This document shows, piece after piece, positions 54,936-63,838 of a stretch of DNA of 64,000 nt. Source of the DNA: an uncultured Pseudoruegeria sp. (GTDB lineage Bacteria; Pseudomonadota; Alphaproteobacteria; Rhodobacterales; Rhodobacteraceae); NCBI GenBank assembly GCA_947498155.1, contig CANMJD010000002.1:620001-684000 (forward strand). Reading direction: 5' to 3'. The notes below the pieces were generated by a model. That model searched no databases and was not told the DNA's origin. It was given only the letters and a program-made list of their open reading frames with translations. Both the position numbers and the translations under genes were made by a program. Numbering within the stretch: position 1 is the stretch's first letter; the number at the start of each line of letters is the position of its first letter.

Positions 54936-55421
54936 ATGACAATTTCCGTCGGGGATAAACTGCCAGAAGCTGATTTTTTGATCATGGGGCCAGAGGGTCC
55001 GACCAGCGTGTCGTTGAAGGCGAAAACGACAGGTCGTAAGGTCGTGGTTTTTGCCCTACCTGGCGCCTTTACGGGCCCATGCACCACATCACATATACCC
55101 AGTTTTATCCGTACCGCTGACGCCTTTGCCGCAAAGGGCGTAGAAGAGATCATCTGTATCGCAGTCAATGATCCCTTCGTATTAAAAGCCTGGGGTGAGT
55201 CGACTGGTGCCACTGAGGCGGGGATTACGTTCTTGGGGGATTCAGACGCCTCTTTCACCAAGGCTTTGAAAATGGAATTCACCGCCGCACCATTGGGTCT
55301 TATCGACCGCTCCAACCGCTATGCGCTGGTGCTTGAAGATGGGGTGGTTACGGCTGCGCAAGTCGACGAACCCGGTGTTTGTGATTTGTCGACAGGCGAA
55401 AGCCTTCTGGCCGCTTTATAA
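54936..55421 (+). CDS. Peroxiredoxin (Prx5/PMP20 type)
   Basis: 161 residues from ATG 54936. Thioredoxin fold with the peroxidatic cysteine in LPGAFTGPCTTSHIPSF (about residue 48), then IAVNDPFVLKAWGE and FTAAPLGLIDRSNRYALVL. It reduces hydrogen peroxide and organic peroxides using thioredoxin or glutathione. The resolving cysteine could be the one in EPGVCDLSTGES near the end. Confidence 0.93.
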   Translation: MTISVGDKLPEADFLIMGPEGPTSVSLKAKTTGRKVVVFALPGAFTGPCTTSHIPSFIRTADAFAAKGVEEIICIAVNDPFVLKAWGESTGATEAGITFLGDSDASFTKALKMEFTAAPLGLIDRSNRYALVLEDGVVTAAQVDEPGVCDLSTGESLLAAL

Positions 55422-55459
55422 GGTCGGGCGCTGTGCTAATGCAGCGCTGTCCGTAAGTT

Positions 55460-55492
55460 AAAAAAAGCTGCGCCGGTTCAAGGCGCAGCTTT
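55460..55492 (-). terminator. Terminator of the small mscS gene, shared with the peroxiredoxin gene
   Basis: AAAGCTGCGCC and GGCGCAGCTTT make an 11-pair stem around a seven-base loop. On the minus strand seven Ts follow, serving mscS; on the plus strand only three Ts follow. Confidence 0.9.
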
Positions 55493-55498
55493 ATGCGT

Positions 55499-56323
55499 TT
55501 AACCAACGGTGACCATGGTACGGGTTGGGAACGGGATATCAATGCCGCCAGCGTCAAAGGCATCCTTGACCTTGCGGGTCAGCTCGAACTTGATGTCCCA
55601 ATAATCGGCGGCATCGCACCAGACACGCACGGTGAAATCGACCGAAGAATCGTTCAGATTGCCCACTTTGACAAAGGGCTCTGGATCGCCGTGGATACGG
55701 CTGTCGGCCTTGATCAAATCCATGATGATTCCCTCGGCTTTTTTCAGATCGCTGCCGTAGGATACCCCAAAGACAAAATCGACACGCCGCGTTGCATAGG
55801 CAGAGTAATTGGTGATCGGAGACCCCCAAACCTGCGCATTCGGAATGATGATCTGCACGTTATCAACAGTTGCAAGCTCTGTGGTAAAGATCGAAATCTC
55901 TTTGGCAGTACCGGCTTCGCCGCCGATGTCGATATAGTCGCCGGTTTTGAAAGGCCGAAAGAGGATTAGCATCACCCCAGCGGCAAAATTGGACAGGGTG
56001 CCTTGCAGCGCCAGACCAACCGCCAGACCGGCGGCACCGATCAAAGCAACCAGAGAGGTGGTTTCCACGCCGAACCGGTTCAGGATAAAAATCCCGCCCA
56101 GCACCATCACCAGAACGCGGGCGATATTGCCAAGGAAGGAGAACAGCGTGTCGTCCAGTTCTTCGTTGGCATGGCCGACTTTGATGATCTTCTTCTTCAC
56201 CCATTTTGCCATAAACAATGTGACAAACAGGATCAAAAAGGCCGAGACCACATTCATCCCGATTAAAAGCCAGGTTTCGGGTGACAGTAAGCTATCAAAG
56301 TCAAAGCTAGTTTCGTTTTCCAT
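55499..56323 (-). CDS. mscS: Small-conductance mechanosensitive channel (MscS)
   Basis: 274 residues, close to E. coli MscS. Three membrane segments: the pore helix is GAAGLAVGLALQGTLSNFAAG, preceded by IARVLVMVLGGIFILNRFG. The beta domain reads GDYIDIGGEAGTAKEISIF and the cytosolic cage continues to FPTRTMVTVG. It releases solutes on hypo-osmotic shock. It is intact, unlike the larger gene at 368. It follows phhB by 11 bases. Confidence 0.94.
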   Translation of the reverse strand: MENETSFDFDSLLSPETWLLIGMNVVSAFLILFVTLFMAKWVKKKIIKVGHANEELDDTLFSFLGNIARVLVMVLGGIFILNRFGVETTSLVALIGAAGLAVGLALQGTLSNFAAGVMLILFRPFKTGDYIDIGGEAGTAKEISIFTTELATVDNVQIIIPNAQVWGSPITNYSAYATRRVDFVFGVSYGSDLKKAEGIIMDLIKADSRIHGDPEPFVKVGNLNDSSVDFTVRVWCDAADYWDIKFELTRKVKDAFDAGGIDIPFPTRTMVTVG

Positions 56324-56334
56324 ATCCGCACGTC

Positions 56335-56631
56335 CTATTGTGACAAACTATCCATTTTTCGGGCAAGCTTCAGATCCAGCTCTGAAAGACCGCCTACATC
56401 ATGCGTGGTTAGCGTGACCTCGACGGTATTGTAAACATTGAACCACTCCGGATGGTGGTTCCATTTCTCGGCAAAGAGCGCCGTTTTGGTCATAAAACCG
56501 AAAGCCTCGACAAAGTTTTTGAACTTGAAGTTCTTTTGAATCGCATCGCGCGCGGGATCATGGGTCCAGTCTGCAGCGCCAAGTTCGGCAAGGGCGTCAG
56601 CATGGGCGGTTTCGGTCAGCTTGTTACTCAT
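56335..56631 (-). CDS. phhB: Pterin-4a-carbinolamine dehydratase
   Basis: 98 residues with the PCD signature [20 protein letters not shown] and [11 protein letters not shown]. It dehydrates 4a-hydroxytetrahydrobiopterin formed by phenylalanine hydroxylase; no such hydroxylase is in the window. Its start overlaps the FemAB-like gene by four bases. Confidence 0.94.
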   Translation of the reverse strand: MSNKLTETAHADALAELGAADWTHDPARDAIQKNFKFKNFVEAFGFMTKTALFAEKWNHHPEWFNVYNTVEVTLTTHDVGGLSELDLKLARKMDSLSQ

Positions 56632-57812
56632 TCGATGGGGTCCTTGCTTTTGCGAAACGGCCCGTAGCTGGTCAGGATTTCAATGTCCTCTTCGACGGCG
56701 GCCTGTTCGGCGGTTAAATATTGCTCGATGCCTTTGCGAAAACCGGCATCCGCCACCCAGTGCAACGAATGGGTTTGCACCGGTAGATACCCGCGTGACA
56801 GCTTGTGTTCGCCCTGCGCACCGGCCTCGACGCGCTGCAATCCGTGGGCAATGGCGTAATCAATGGCGGTATAATAGCAGAGTTCGAAATGCAGGCAGGG
56901 ATGGTCTTCGACACAGCCCCAATAGCGCCCGTAAAGTGTGTCTCGCCCGATGAAATTCAGCGCACCTGCAACCCACTGGCCCTCGCGTTCTGCCAGAACC
57001 AGTAGAATGTCCTCACAAAGGGTTTGCTGGGCGATGTCAAAAAACGCGCGGGTCAGATAGGGGGTGCCCCATTTACGGGCGCCGGTGTCCTGATAGAATT
57101 CCCAAAAGGCGTCCCAGTGCTCGGGCTGTATCTGATCGCCAGTCAGCATATGAATGGTGCCGCCGAACCCTTGGGCGGTGGCGCGTTCCTTGCGGATATT
57201 CTTGCGTTTGCGGGAAGATAGAGTGGCGAGGAATCCATCAAAATCGGCGTAATTGTGGTTTTCCCAATGAAACTGATGGCTGCGCCGGTGTAGCAATCCC
57301 ATTTGCGTGCCGGCCTTGGCTTCCTCTTCGGTGCAGAATGTAATGTGCAGCGAAGAAATCTGGTTTTCGGCCGCAAGTTGCACCGCCGCTTGCACCAGTG
57401 CGGATTGGCCCTGCACTTCAAACGCCGGTTTGGCCAGTAACCTGCGCCCTGTGGCGGGGGTAAAAGGCACGGCCATTTGCAGCTTCGGATAGTAGCGCCC
57501 GCCTGCATTTTCATAGGCATGGGCCCAGTTGTAATCAAAGATGTATTCGCCTTGGGAATGGCTTTTTACATAGAGCGGTGCAACGGCGATGAGCGCGCCG
57601 TCTTGCGTCGCCAAGAGATAGCGTGGCGTCCACCCGGTGCCCGCGCCGACAGAGCCGGACTCTTCCAGCGCCAACAGAAATCTATGGGTGGTAAAGGGAT
57701 CAACCGGACGCGTCCCGTCGGCATATGCCGGTGCCGCACAGGCGTCCCATTCCTCTGCATCAATGGCAGAAAGGCTGTTGATCACCTGTACTTCTAGGGT
57801 TGCGCCGCTCAT
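56628..57812 (-). CDS. FemAB/GNAT-like protein (DUF482)
   Basis: 394 residues from ATG 57812. It has [56 protein letters not shown] and [18 protein letters not shown], the pattern of the DUF482 branch of GNAT-fold proteins related to FemAB aminoacyltransferases. Its substrate is unknown; peptidoglycan or lipid aminoacylation is a guess. A long upstream extension of the frame is antisense to nothing real and is dropped. Confidence 0.85.
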   Translation of the reverse strand: MSGATLEVQVINSLSAIDAEEWDACAAPAYADGTRPVDPFTTHRFLLALEESGSVGAGTGWTPRYLLATQDGALIAVAPLYVKSHSQGEYIFDYNWAHAYENAGGRYYPKLQMAVPFTPATGRRLLAKPAFEVQGQSALVQAAVQLAAENQISSLHITFCTEEEAKAGTQMGLLHRRSHQFHWENHNYADFDGFLATLSSRKRKNIRKERATAQGFGGTIHMLTGDQIQPEHWDAFWEFYQDTGARKWGTPYLTRAFFDIAQQTLCEDILLVLAEREGQWVAGALNFIGRDTLYGRYWGCVEDHPCLHFELCYYTAIDYAIAHGLQRVEAGAQGEHKLSRGYLPVQTHSLHWVADAGFRKGIEQYLTAEQAAVEEDIEILTSYGPFRKSKDPIE

Positions 57813-57867
57813 CTCATCCGATACCTGCAAATGCTTTTCTAGTAACTTGGCACAAAGGGGTGGCAAT

Positions 57868-58638
57868 TCAAGGCCGCTGCAGCGGCGGCAGGTAGCTTTC
57901 GAAGGTGATGTTATCGACGGTCTGGCGGGCTTGGGTTTCTTGTGCAGCGCTGCGTACCGTCCAGCACAGGATATTCGCCCCCTGCGCGCGCAGGTCTTGC
58001 AGACGCGGGTGATCCAGTTGGTGGACCGAGTGGCTGACAAAACAGGCCCCGACGCGGTCATAATCGGCGATCGCGCTCAGTTGCGCCCGATCCGAGGCGC
58101 TGACCAAAGGCCATTCTTCGGCGGTGAAATCTTCGGTGACCAGTCCGACCGGCACCTCTGGCGCATCTTGTGAAAACGCAGCAACCGCGTGGGGGTTAAA
58201 CGACATCACCGCAATCGGTCCGGTATATCCCGCACAAAGGGCGGCCACGCGTTTTTCCAGCCTTGTCTCACCGGCGCAAAGCCGCAGGCTTTGATCCTTG
58301 ATCTCGACCACAACGGGGACTGCGCCGTTGATCAGCTCAAGGATTTCAGACAGGCGCGGGATGCCCTCATGGCCGTGTTTTAGGGGTATATCCGCCAGTT
58401 CCGCCGCCGTGCGCTGGGCCAGAACACCTTTTTCCGGTGTCAGTCGGGCCAGATCATAGTCGTGAAACACCATGGCTTCCCCGTCTTTGGCACATTGCAC
58501 ATCGATTTCGATGCCATAACCGGCATCGATGGCGGCCTTGACGGCCGCGCGGCTGTTTTCGGGGCGACCATCGCTGCTGTCATGCAGCGCGCGATGGGCC
58601 AGTGGCGCGCGGAGAAACGCGGCAGGAAGCGTGCTCAT
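57868..58638 (-). CDS. Glycerophosphodiester phosphodiesterase
   Basis: 256 residues of the GDPD TIM barrel: LAHRALHDSSDGRPENSRAA, GIEIDVQCAKDGEAMVFHDY (acid and base residues), VVVEIKDQS and ANILCWTVRSA. It hydrolyses glycerophosphodiesters to glycerol 3-phosphate and an alcohol. No signal peptide, so it is cytosolic. It overlaps the RidA gene by four bases. Confidence 0.92.
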   Translation of the reverse strand: MSTLPAAFLRAPLAHRALHDSSDGRPENSRAAVKAAIDAGYGIEIDVQCAKDGEAMVFHDYDLARLTPEKGVLAQRTAAELADIPLKHGHEGIPRLSEILELINGAVPVVVEIKDQSLRLCAGETRLEKRVAALCAGYTGPIAVMSFNPHAVAAFSQDAPEVPVGLVTEDFTAEEWPLVSASDRAQLSAIADYDRVGACFVSHSVHQLDHPRLQDLRAQGANILCWTVRSAAQETQARQTVDNITFESYLPPLQRP

Positions 58639-59099
58639 TTGATCTGGAAAATGCCTTCGATTTCGACCGCAACACCCAAGGGCAGGGCGGCGGCACTTAC
58701 CGCAGAGCGGGCATGACGGCCCGCATCGCCCAAAGCCTCGACCAGAAAATCGGATGCGCCGTTAATGACTTTGGGTTGCTCGGTATATTCGGCGGTGGAA
58801 TTCACAAAACCGGTCAGCTTGATCACCCGCACCATCCGGTCCAGATCACCCCCACAGGCGGCCTTGAGCTGAGCCAAAAGGCTGATCGCGCAGCTGCGTG
58901 CGGCGAAGGCTCCGGCCTCTGTGCCCATGTCAGCGCCCAGTTTGCCAGTGATCAACCCGTCGGGGCCGTTGGAGATTTGGCCGGAGACATAGACAATATC
59001 GCCAACAACCACATAGGGCACGTAATTGGCCGCAGGGGCGGGGGCGTCGGGCAGGGTAACACCGAGGTCGGCAAGGCGGGTTTCAAACGTCGCGGACAT
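58635..59099 (-). CDS. RidA/YjgF-family protein
   Basis: 154 residues, slightly long for the family. PYVVVGDIVYVSGQIS, DRMVRVIKLTGFVNSTAEYT, RHARSAVSAAALPLGVAVEI (substrate-binding arginine). Family members hydrolyse reactive enamines and imines from amino acid metabolism. It is in the longer, less-studied RidA subgroup and its substrate is not certain. Confidence 0.9.
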   Translation of the reverse strand: MSATFETRLADLGVTLPDAPAPAANYVPYVVVGDIVYVSGQISNGPDGLITGKLGADMGTEAGAFAARSCAISLLAQLKAACGGDLDRMVRVIKLTGFVNSTAEYTEQPKVINGASDFLVEALGDAGRHARSAVSAAALPLGVAVEIEGIFQIK

Positions 59100-59166
59100 A
59101 GCGCAATCCTTTTTTATGAGTCCTGCGCAGGCTAGCCGTGGAAACCGGCGTGGAAAAGCATAAAAC

Positions 59167-60477
59167 TCAGCTCTCTCTGAACGCGCGGTTGAAATAATCT
59201 GCCAGCGGTTTCACCAGATAGGCCAAGGGGGTTCTGTCGGTGGTGCGGATATAGGTTTCCACCGGCATGCCGGGCACAAGGATGGTCCCTTCGGGCAAGC
59301 GGTCCATTTCACCGTCTTTCAGGATGACTTCGACCTCATAAAACGCCTGCCCGGAGGCTTCATCGGTGATCGCGTCGGGCGATACCCGGACAACCTCACC
59401 AAAGAGTTCCGGTGTGTTGCGGGTGTCCAAGGCGGAGAGACGTACAAAGACCTCTTGTTTGGGATAGACCTCATCCACATGGATCGGGCTGACACGGGCG
59501 GTGATGACCAGCGGGCGATCCTGCGGCACCAGCGACAAGATCGGATCGGCAGGCCGGATGACAGCACGTTTGACCGATACGGATTTGGATAGCACAACGC
59601 CCGAGACAGGGGCGCGAATATCCAGACGGGACAGGCGTTCCATTAGTTTGCTGCGCTGTTCCTTCAGTTCCAATTCCTGAAACTGGATATTGCGCAGCTG
59701 GGTGATCGCCTCTTCGCGACGGGCCACATCCAATTTCAGTTTGGAAATTTCAATCTCTGTGATCCGGCCCTCTGCTTCGGCCTCCGAGGCGGTCAATTCG
59801 CCAACCGTACCCAAAAGGCGGGCTTGCTCGCGCTGCAGGGACAAAACCCGCGCGGCCTGCGCCAGACCGCGATCCAGCAGGGTTTGCTGGTCTTTCAGTT
59901 CTTGGGTGATCAGATCAAGCTGCTGTGTCAGAGCTGTTTGTTGGGCCGCGATGCCCTCTATTTGGTTGCGCGTTTGTCCGGCACGTTTATCAAGCTGCTC
60001 TACCTCTTTTTGAAGGGTATCATGACGGGCGCGGAACAGGCGTTCCTGACCGTCCATGACCTCTTGAATGGCGGGGTTTTGCGCGGCGGCCTTTATCAGC
60101 TCGGGATCAAAAACGATGTCATCCTCGAAATCACGTTCGGCGGAAAAACGTCCGCGGCGTGCCATGATTTCGTAAAGCTGCCCTTCAACCACGATCAGAT
60201 CAGAACGGAACTCTTTGGATTCAAGCCGGATCAGCAAATCCCCGACATCGACAAGATCGCCTTCTTCCACGCGTATTTCTTCGACCACACCGCCATAGGG
60301 GTGCTGAACGATCTGCTGGTTCTGATCCACTTCGATCTGACCAGAGGCGACAATTGCGCCGGCAATAGTTGTTTGCGAGGCCCAGAAGCCGAAGCCTCCG
60401 ACCAGAATCGCTACGGCGATGAAGCCGATAATCAAGGCGCGTTTTGGCGACCAGTTGTCCGAAGATTGATCGGTCAT
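59167..60477 (-). CDS. Type I secretion membrane fusion protein (HlyD family)
   Basis: 436 residues: one N-terminal membrane segment (ALIIGFIAVAILVGGFGFW), VQHPYGGVVEEIRVEEGDLV lipoyl half, a coiled coil to about residue 270, and IRAPVSGVVLSKSVSVKRA. It ends with EGTILVPGMPVETYIRT, the HlyD consensus. It couples the inner-membrane ABC protein to a TolC-like outer-membrane channel, which is not in the window. Four-base overlap with the ATPase gene. Confidence 0.92.
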   Translation of the reverse strand: MTDQSSDNWSPKRALIIGFIAVAILVGGFGFWASQTTIAGAIVASGQIEVDQNQQIVQHPYGGVVEEIRVEEGDLVDVGDLLIRLESKEFRSDLIVVEGQLYEIMARRGRFSAERDFEDDIVFDPELIKAAAQNPAIQEVMDGQERLFRARHDTLQKEVEQLDKRAGQTRNQIEGIAAQQTALTQQLDLITQELKDQQTLLDRGLAQAARVLSLQREQARLLGTVGELTASEAEAEGRITEIEISKLKLDVARREEAITQLRNIQFQELELKEQRSKLMERLSRLDIRAPVSGVVLSKSVSVKRAVIRPADPILSLVPQDRPLVITARVSPIHVDEVYPKQEVFVRLSALDTRNTPELFGEVVRVSPDAITDEASGQAFYEVEVILKDGEMDRLPEGTILVPGMPVETYIRTTDRTPLAYLVKPLADYFNRAFRES

Positions 60478-62213
60478 GTTACGCCTCCGGCAGATTTGGA
60501 TTGCGCTATTTCAGCGTGGTTTGCCGTGGTTTGCTGCAAAATCTGATCCCGTGGGCCCAAGGCTTTGGCAATGCCGCCTTCTAGCACCAGCAATTGATCA
60601 CATTCGACAATTGCGGCAGGGCGATGCGCCATCACCAATACCGCGCCGCCGCGTTCCTTGACCGAGCGCACTGCAGCATTCATCGCCATTGTCCCCTCAT
60701 TATCGAGGTTGGAGTTGGGCTCATCCAGCACCAACAGCACCGGATCACCATAAAGCGCACGGGCAAGGCCGACGCGCTGGACTTGCCCGCCAGACAGGCG
60801 CCCGCCATTGGCGGTGACCATCGTATCATAGCCATCCGGCAGGCGCAGGATCATGTCATGGGCATCGGCTTTCTGGGCGGCGGCCACGATGTCTTCGTCT
60901 TTTGCGTTAGGGCTGAGGCGGGCGATGTTTTCAGCAATCGTGCCGTCAAACAGTTGCACGCGCTGCGGCAAATATCCGATCAAGCGCCCAAGGACATCAG
61001 GGTCATATTGATCCAGCGCCGCGCTATCGAGGCGGATCACCCCACCCGCCAGCGGCCAAATGCCGGTGATTGCGCGGGCCAATGTGCTTTTGCCTGCGCC
61101 GCTCGGCCCGATCACGCCTAAGGCCTGGCCGGGGTGAAGCTCAAGGCTCAGCATTCTTAAACTGGCCTGGGCTTCGCCGGGGGGCAGAACAGTCGCCTGC
61201 TGGATTTCCAGTTTTGCTTTGGGTTTTGGGAGGGCGGTCTGCGTTGGTTTGATCGGTTGCGCCTGTAGCAAGTTTGCCAAGGAAGCCCGGCCTTTGCTTG
61301 CGCGTTGGATCAATGGCCAGTTGCCGACGATTTGTTCGATCGGGGCAAGAGCACGCCCCAACAAGATCGAGCCCGCAATCATGGCGCCAGCAGTAAGTTG
61401 GTTTTGCAGCACAAGATAGGCCCCAAGTGCAAGCATGGCGGATTGTAAAAACAGCCGCAGGGTTTTGGACAGGCTGGTTGCCCCGCCGCCATAATCGCTG
61501 GCAGTAATTGCATGGGCAAGCGCGTCCTTGCGCAGCCTGCGCCAGCGGTCAAAGGCGGCGCCACGCATGCCGAGGCTCTGTACCATTTCGGAATCAATGC
61601 GCATTTGTTCCGCAAGCCTGTCAGCGCGATTGCTGGTCGCGGCCCCTTGCATCAAGGAATTGCGAGTGGTCAGCTGGTTCATGACAGTAATCGCAACCAG
61701 AATGAGGCCGCCTGAAAGCGCCAGAATACCAAGCCAGGGGTGGAAAATGAAAATCCCCAGCAGGAAGACCGGAGTCCAGGGAAAATCGAAAAACGCGCCA
61801 AAGGCGGGGGAGGTGTATAGCCGCCGGATTGATTCCAGGTCCTGCAGGGCGGTCACCCCGAATTTCATCCCTTTTCCGTTGGTCTGGGCTGCGATCATCG
61901 CCTGAAATACCCGTTCATCCAGCGCTTCTTGGAAGCGGGCCCCGATGCGGGCAAAGACGCGAACACGCGTAAAATCAAGGATTCCCATCATCGCATAAAG
62001 AAAGGCCACCAGCAAAAACAGCGCGGCAAGGGTTTCTTCGGACTGGCTACCTAGAACGCGATCATAGACCTGCAGCATGAACAGCGGACCGGTCAGCATT
62101 AAAAGGTTTACGAAAAAGCTAAAAACAGCCGCTGACCAGAATAAACCACGGTTTATCTGCCGTATTTTGCCCAGTTCAGAAAAGCCATCATCGGGCGCGT
62201 TGGAAGATTTCAT
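60474..62213 (-). CDS. Type I secretion ABC permease/ATPase (PrtD-like)
   Basis: 579 residues. N-terminal membrane domain from residue 25 with FSFFVNLLMLTGPLFMLQVY and DRVLGSQSEETLAAL; C-terminal ATPase with Walker A GVIGPSGAGKSTLARAITG, signature GGRLSGGQVQRVGLARAL, Walker B LLVLDEPNSNLD. The arrangement and missing peptidase domain match PrtD-type exporters. The exported protein (likely an RTX protein) is not encoded nearby. The promoter region is the AT-rich gap before mlaA. Confidence 0.93.
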   Translation of the reverse strand: MKSSNAPDDGFSELGKIRQINRGLFWSAAVFSFFVNLLMLTGPLFMLQVYDRVLGSQSEETLAALFLLVAFLYAMMGILDFTRVRVFARIGARFQEALDERVFQAMIAAQTNGKGMKFGVTALQDLESIRRLYTSPAFGAFFDFPWTPVFLLGIFIFHPWLGILALSGGLILVAITVMNQLTTRNSLMQGAATSNRADRLAEQMRIDSEMVQSLGMRGAAFDRWRRLRKDALAHAITASDYGGGATSLSKTLRLFLQSAMLALGAYLVLQNQLTAGAMIAGSILLGRALAPIEQIVGNWPLIQRASKGRASLANLLQAQPIKPTQTALPKPKAKLEIQQATVLPPGEAQASLRMLSLELHPGQALGVIGPSGAGKSTLARAITGIWPLAGGVIRLDSAALDQYDPDVLGRLIGYLPQRVQLFDGTIAENIARLSPNAKDEDIVAAAQKADAHDMILRLPDGYDTMVTANGGRLSGGQVQRVGLARALYGDPVLLVLDEPNSNLDNEGTMAMNAAVRSVKERGGAVLVMAHRPAAIVECDQLLVLEGGIAKALGPRDQILQQTTANHAEIAQSKSAGGVT

Positions 62214-62359
62214 TTTGGAGTCCTGATGGAAATCACAATAATCTAGCTAACAGTTCTAGAATATAATCGAAATAAAATTGCACAAGTTTGCATGTTTGTA
62301 GTTGCTGTTGGTGCTTGGCACAATCAAAACTGTCGTATTGGTTTGTTGTGGATTTCTAA
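62214..62359. promoter_or_regulatory. AT-rich divergent promoter region of the exporter and mlaA genes
   Basis: 146 bases, notably AT-richer than the surroundings. Minus strand: TTGTGC and TATTCT or TATATT boxes near 62250-62285. Plus strand: TTGGCA at 62315-62320 with TATTGG downstream. No single pair is convincing; the region as a whole is the likely promoter for both directions. Confidence 0.45.
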
Positions 62360-63211
62360 ATGAGTGGTTTGAGTCGCGTTCCCAATTCCAAGGTCATCAG
62401 TGTTTTCGGACTCTGTACGCTGCTCCTGTCGGCCTGTGCACCGGCCCCAACAGAACAGGCTTTTAATGACCCTTATGAGGCGCAGAACCGCGAACGCCAT
62501 GCGTTTAACAAACGCATTGATCCGGGCAAGGGCAGCGGCGGCGGTGCCTATAAGGCAGTGCCAGCCCCCGCGCGAACCGGTGTCAGCAATTTTGCCAATA
62601 ATATCCGCCTGCCCTCGATGGCGATCCAAAACCTGCTGCAATTTGATGTCGAAGGTTTGGCGCAGAACTCTTTCCGTTTCGCGATCAACAGTACCTTCGG
62701 GATTGCGGGCCTGTTTGATCCGGCCACGGCCATCGGCCTTAACGAGGACTTAACCGGATTTGGTCAAACGCTTGATGTCTGGGGGGTCGGGCAGGGCGCA
62801 TATCTGGAGTTGCCGGTGCTTGGTCCTTCGACCGAACGGGATGCCGTCGGCGGCGTGGTCGATCTGGTCACCAACCCCTATTTCTACGTGACCGGAACCG
62901 GTGGGACCGTGGTTGGTCTTCTTGCATTAATTGGCGACAGGCTGAATGATCGGGTACGCTATGCGAATACGATTGAATCTGTGCTCTATGACAGCGAAGA
63001 TAGCTACGCGCAGTCCCGATTGATTTATTTACAGAATCGCGAATTTGAACTCAGGCGCGACTCAGAAGAGGAGACTTATTTTGACCCGTACTCCGACTCA
63101 GAAGACAACAACACAAGCGAAAACCCTGCCGCAGCAGTCGCGGGGGCAGATTTTACCGACCCCTATTTCGACCCCTACAGTGACCCCTATGCCGACCCCT
63201 ATGATCCATAG
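62360..63211 (+). CDS. mlaA: MlaA/VacJ outer-membrane lipoprotein
   Basis: 283 residues with a lipoprotein signal (SVFGLCTLLLSAC, lipobox LSAC). Family sequence: NDPYEAQNRERHAFNKRID, FANNIRLPSMAIQNLLQF, SFRFAINSTFGIAGLFDPA, and VDLVTNPYFYVT. MlaA removes misplaced phospholipids from the outer leaflet. The C-terminal 40 residues carry an acidic DPY repeat (TDPYFDPYSDPYADPYDP), and the last repeat overlaps the mlaC start by 11 bases. Confidence 0.93.
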   Translation: MSGLSRVPNSKVISVFGLCTLLLSACAPAPTEQAFNDPYEAQNRERHAFNKRIDPGKGSGGGAYKAVPAPARTGVSNFANNIRLPSMAIQNLLQFDVEGLAQNSFRFAINSTFGIAGLFDPATAIGLNEDLTGFGQTLDVWGVGQGAYLELPVLGPSTERDAVGGVVDLVTNPYFYVTGTGGTVVGLLALIGDRLNDRVRYANTIESVLYDSEDSYAQSRLIYLQNREFELRRDSEEETYFDPYSDSEDNNTSENPAAAVAGADFTDPYFDPYSDPYADPYDP

Positions 63212-63806
63212 GTTGACGCGGCGCTCGGTGCTGGTCGGGGGGATGGCGGCGATGCTTGTGCCGTTTTTACCGCGTATGGCCGCAGCCCTGACCGAGAAAT
63301 CGGCGGCGAGTTTGGTGAACCGGTTGGTCAGTGACATCAACAAGATCATCAATTCGGGTAAATCCGAAAAGGCGATGTATGGCGATTTTGAACGGATGTT
63401 CGTGAAATACGCCGATGTGCCAACCATCGCCCGCTATACGCTTGGCGCTGATGCTCGAAGCGCCTCTTCCGCGCAGCTGCGCGCCTACACGGATGCTTTT
63501 CAGGGGTATATCTCGCGCAAATACGGCAAGCGCTTTCGTGAATTCATCGGTGGTCGTCTTGAGGTGCAGAACGCGCGTCAGGTCAAAAGCTTTTACGAGG
63601 TCAACACCAAGGCCTTTCTGCCGGGCGATACGCCTTTTACCGTGACCTTTCTGGTGTCTGATCGTTCGGGCAGCGACAAGTTCTTCAACATATTCATTGA
63701 AGGTGTGAACATGTTGCTGACGGAACGCTCCGAGATCGGGTCGATGCTGGACCGGCGGCGGGGCAATATCGACCAGCTGACGCAAGATCTGCGTAAGCTC
63801 TCTTGA
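63201..63806 (+). CDS. mlaC: MlaC/Ttg2D phospholipid shuttle protein
   Basis: 201 residues from ATG 63201. The N-terminus MIHRLTRRSVLVGGMAAML has twin arginines and may be a Tat-type signal, cut after MAAA. The mature part is MlaC-like: SAASLVNRLVSDINKII, YADVPTIARYTLG, YISRKYGKRFREFIGGRLEV. MlaC ferries phospholipid between MlaA and the MlaFEDB complex; those genes are absent here. The extended in-frame region back to 63045 lies inside mlaA and is not used. Confidence 0.92.
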   Translation: MIHRLTRRSVLVGGMAAMLVPFLPRMAAALTEKSAASLVNRLVSDINKIINSGKSEKAMYGDFERMFVKYADVPTIARYTLGADARSASSAQLRAYTDAFQGYISRKYGKRFREFIGGRLEVQNARQVKSFYEVNTKAFLPGDTPFTVTFLVSDRSGSDKFFNIFIEGVNMLLTERSEIGSMLDRRRGNIDQLTQDLRKLS

Positions 63807-63816
63807 TCGATGTGCG

Positions 63817-63838
63817 CGGGGGCGCTTAGTTGCCCCCG
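63817..63838. terminator. Hairpin between mlaC and the convergent right-edge gene
   Basis: CGGGGGC and GCCCCCG pair around GCTTAGTT, over the stop of the minus-strand gene. No T tract on either strand. Confidence 0.35.

Noticed and set aside
54851-55315. N-terminal extension of the rsmD frame
   Set aside because: Antisense to the peroxiredoxin gene; RsmD begins at MRIIAG with family-typical length.
62315-62340. Sigma-54-like TTGGCAC before mlaA
   Set aside because: The -12 GC element at the required spacing is missing.
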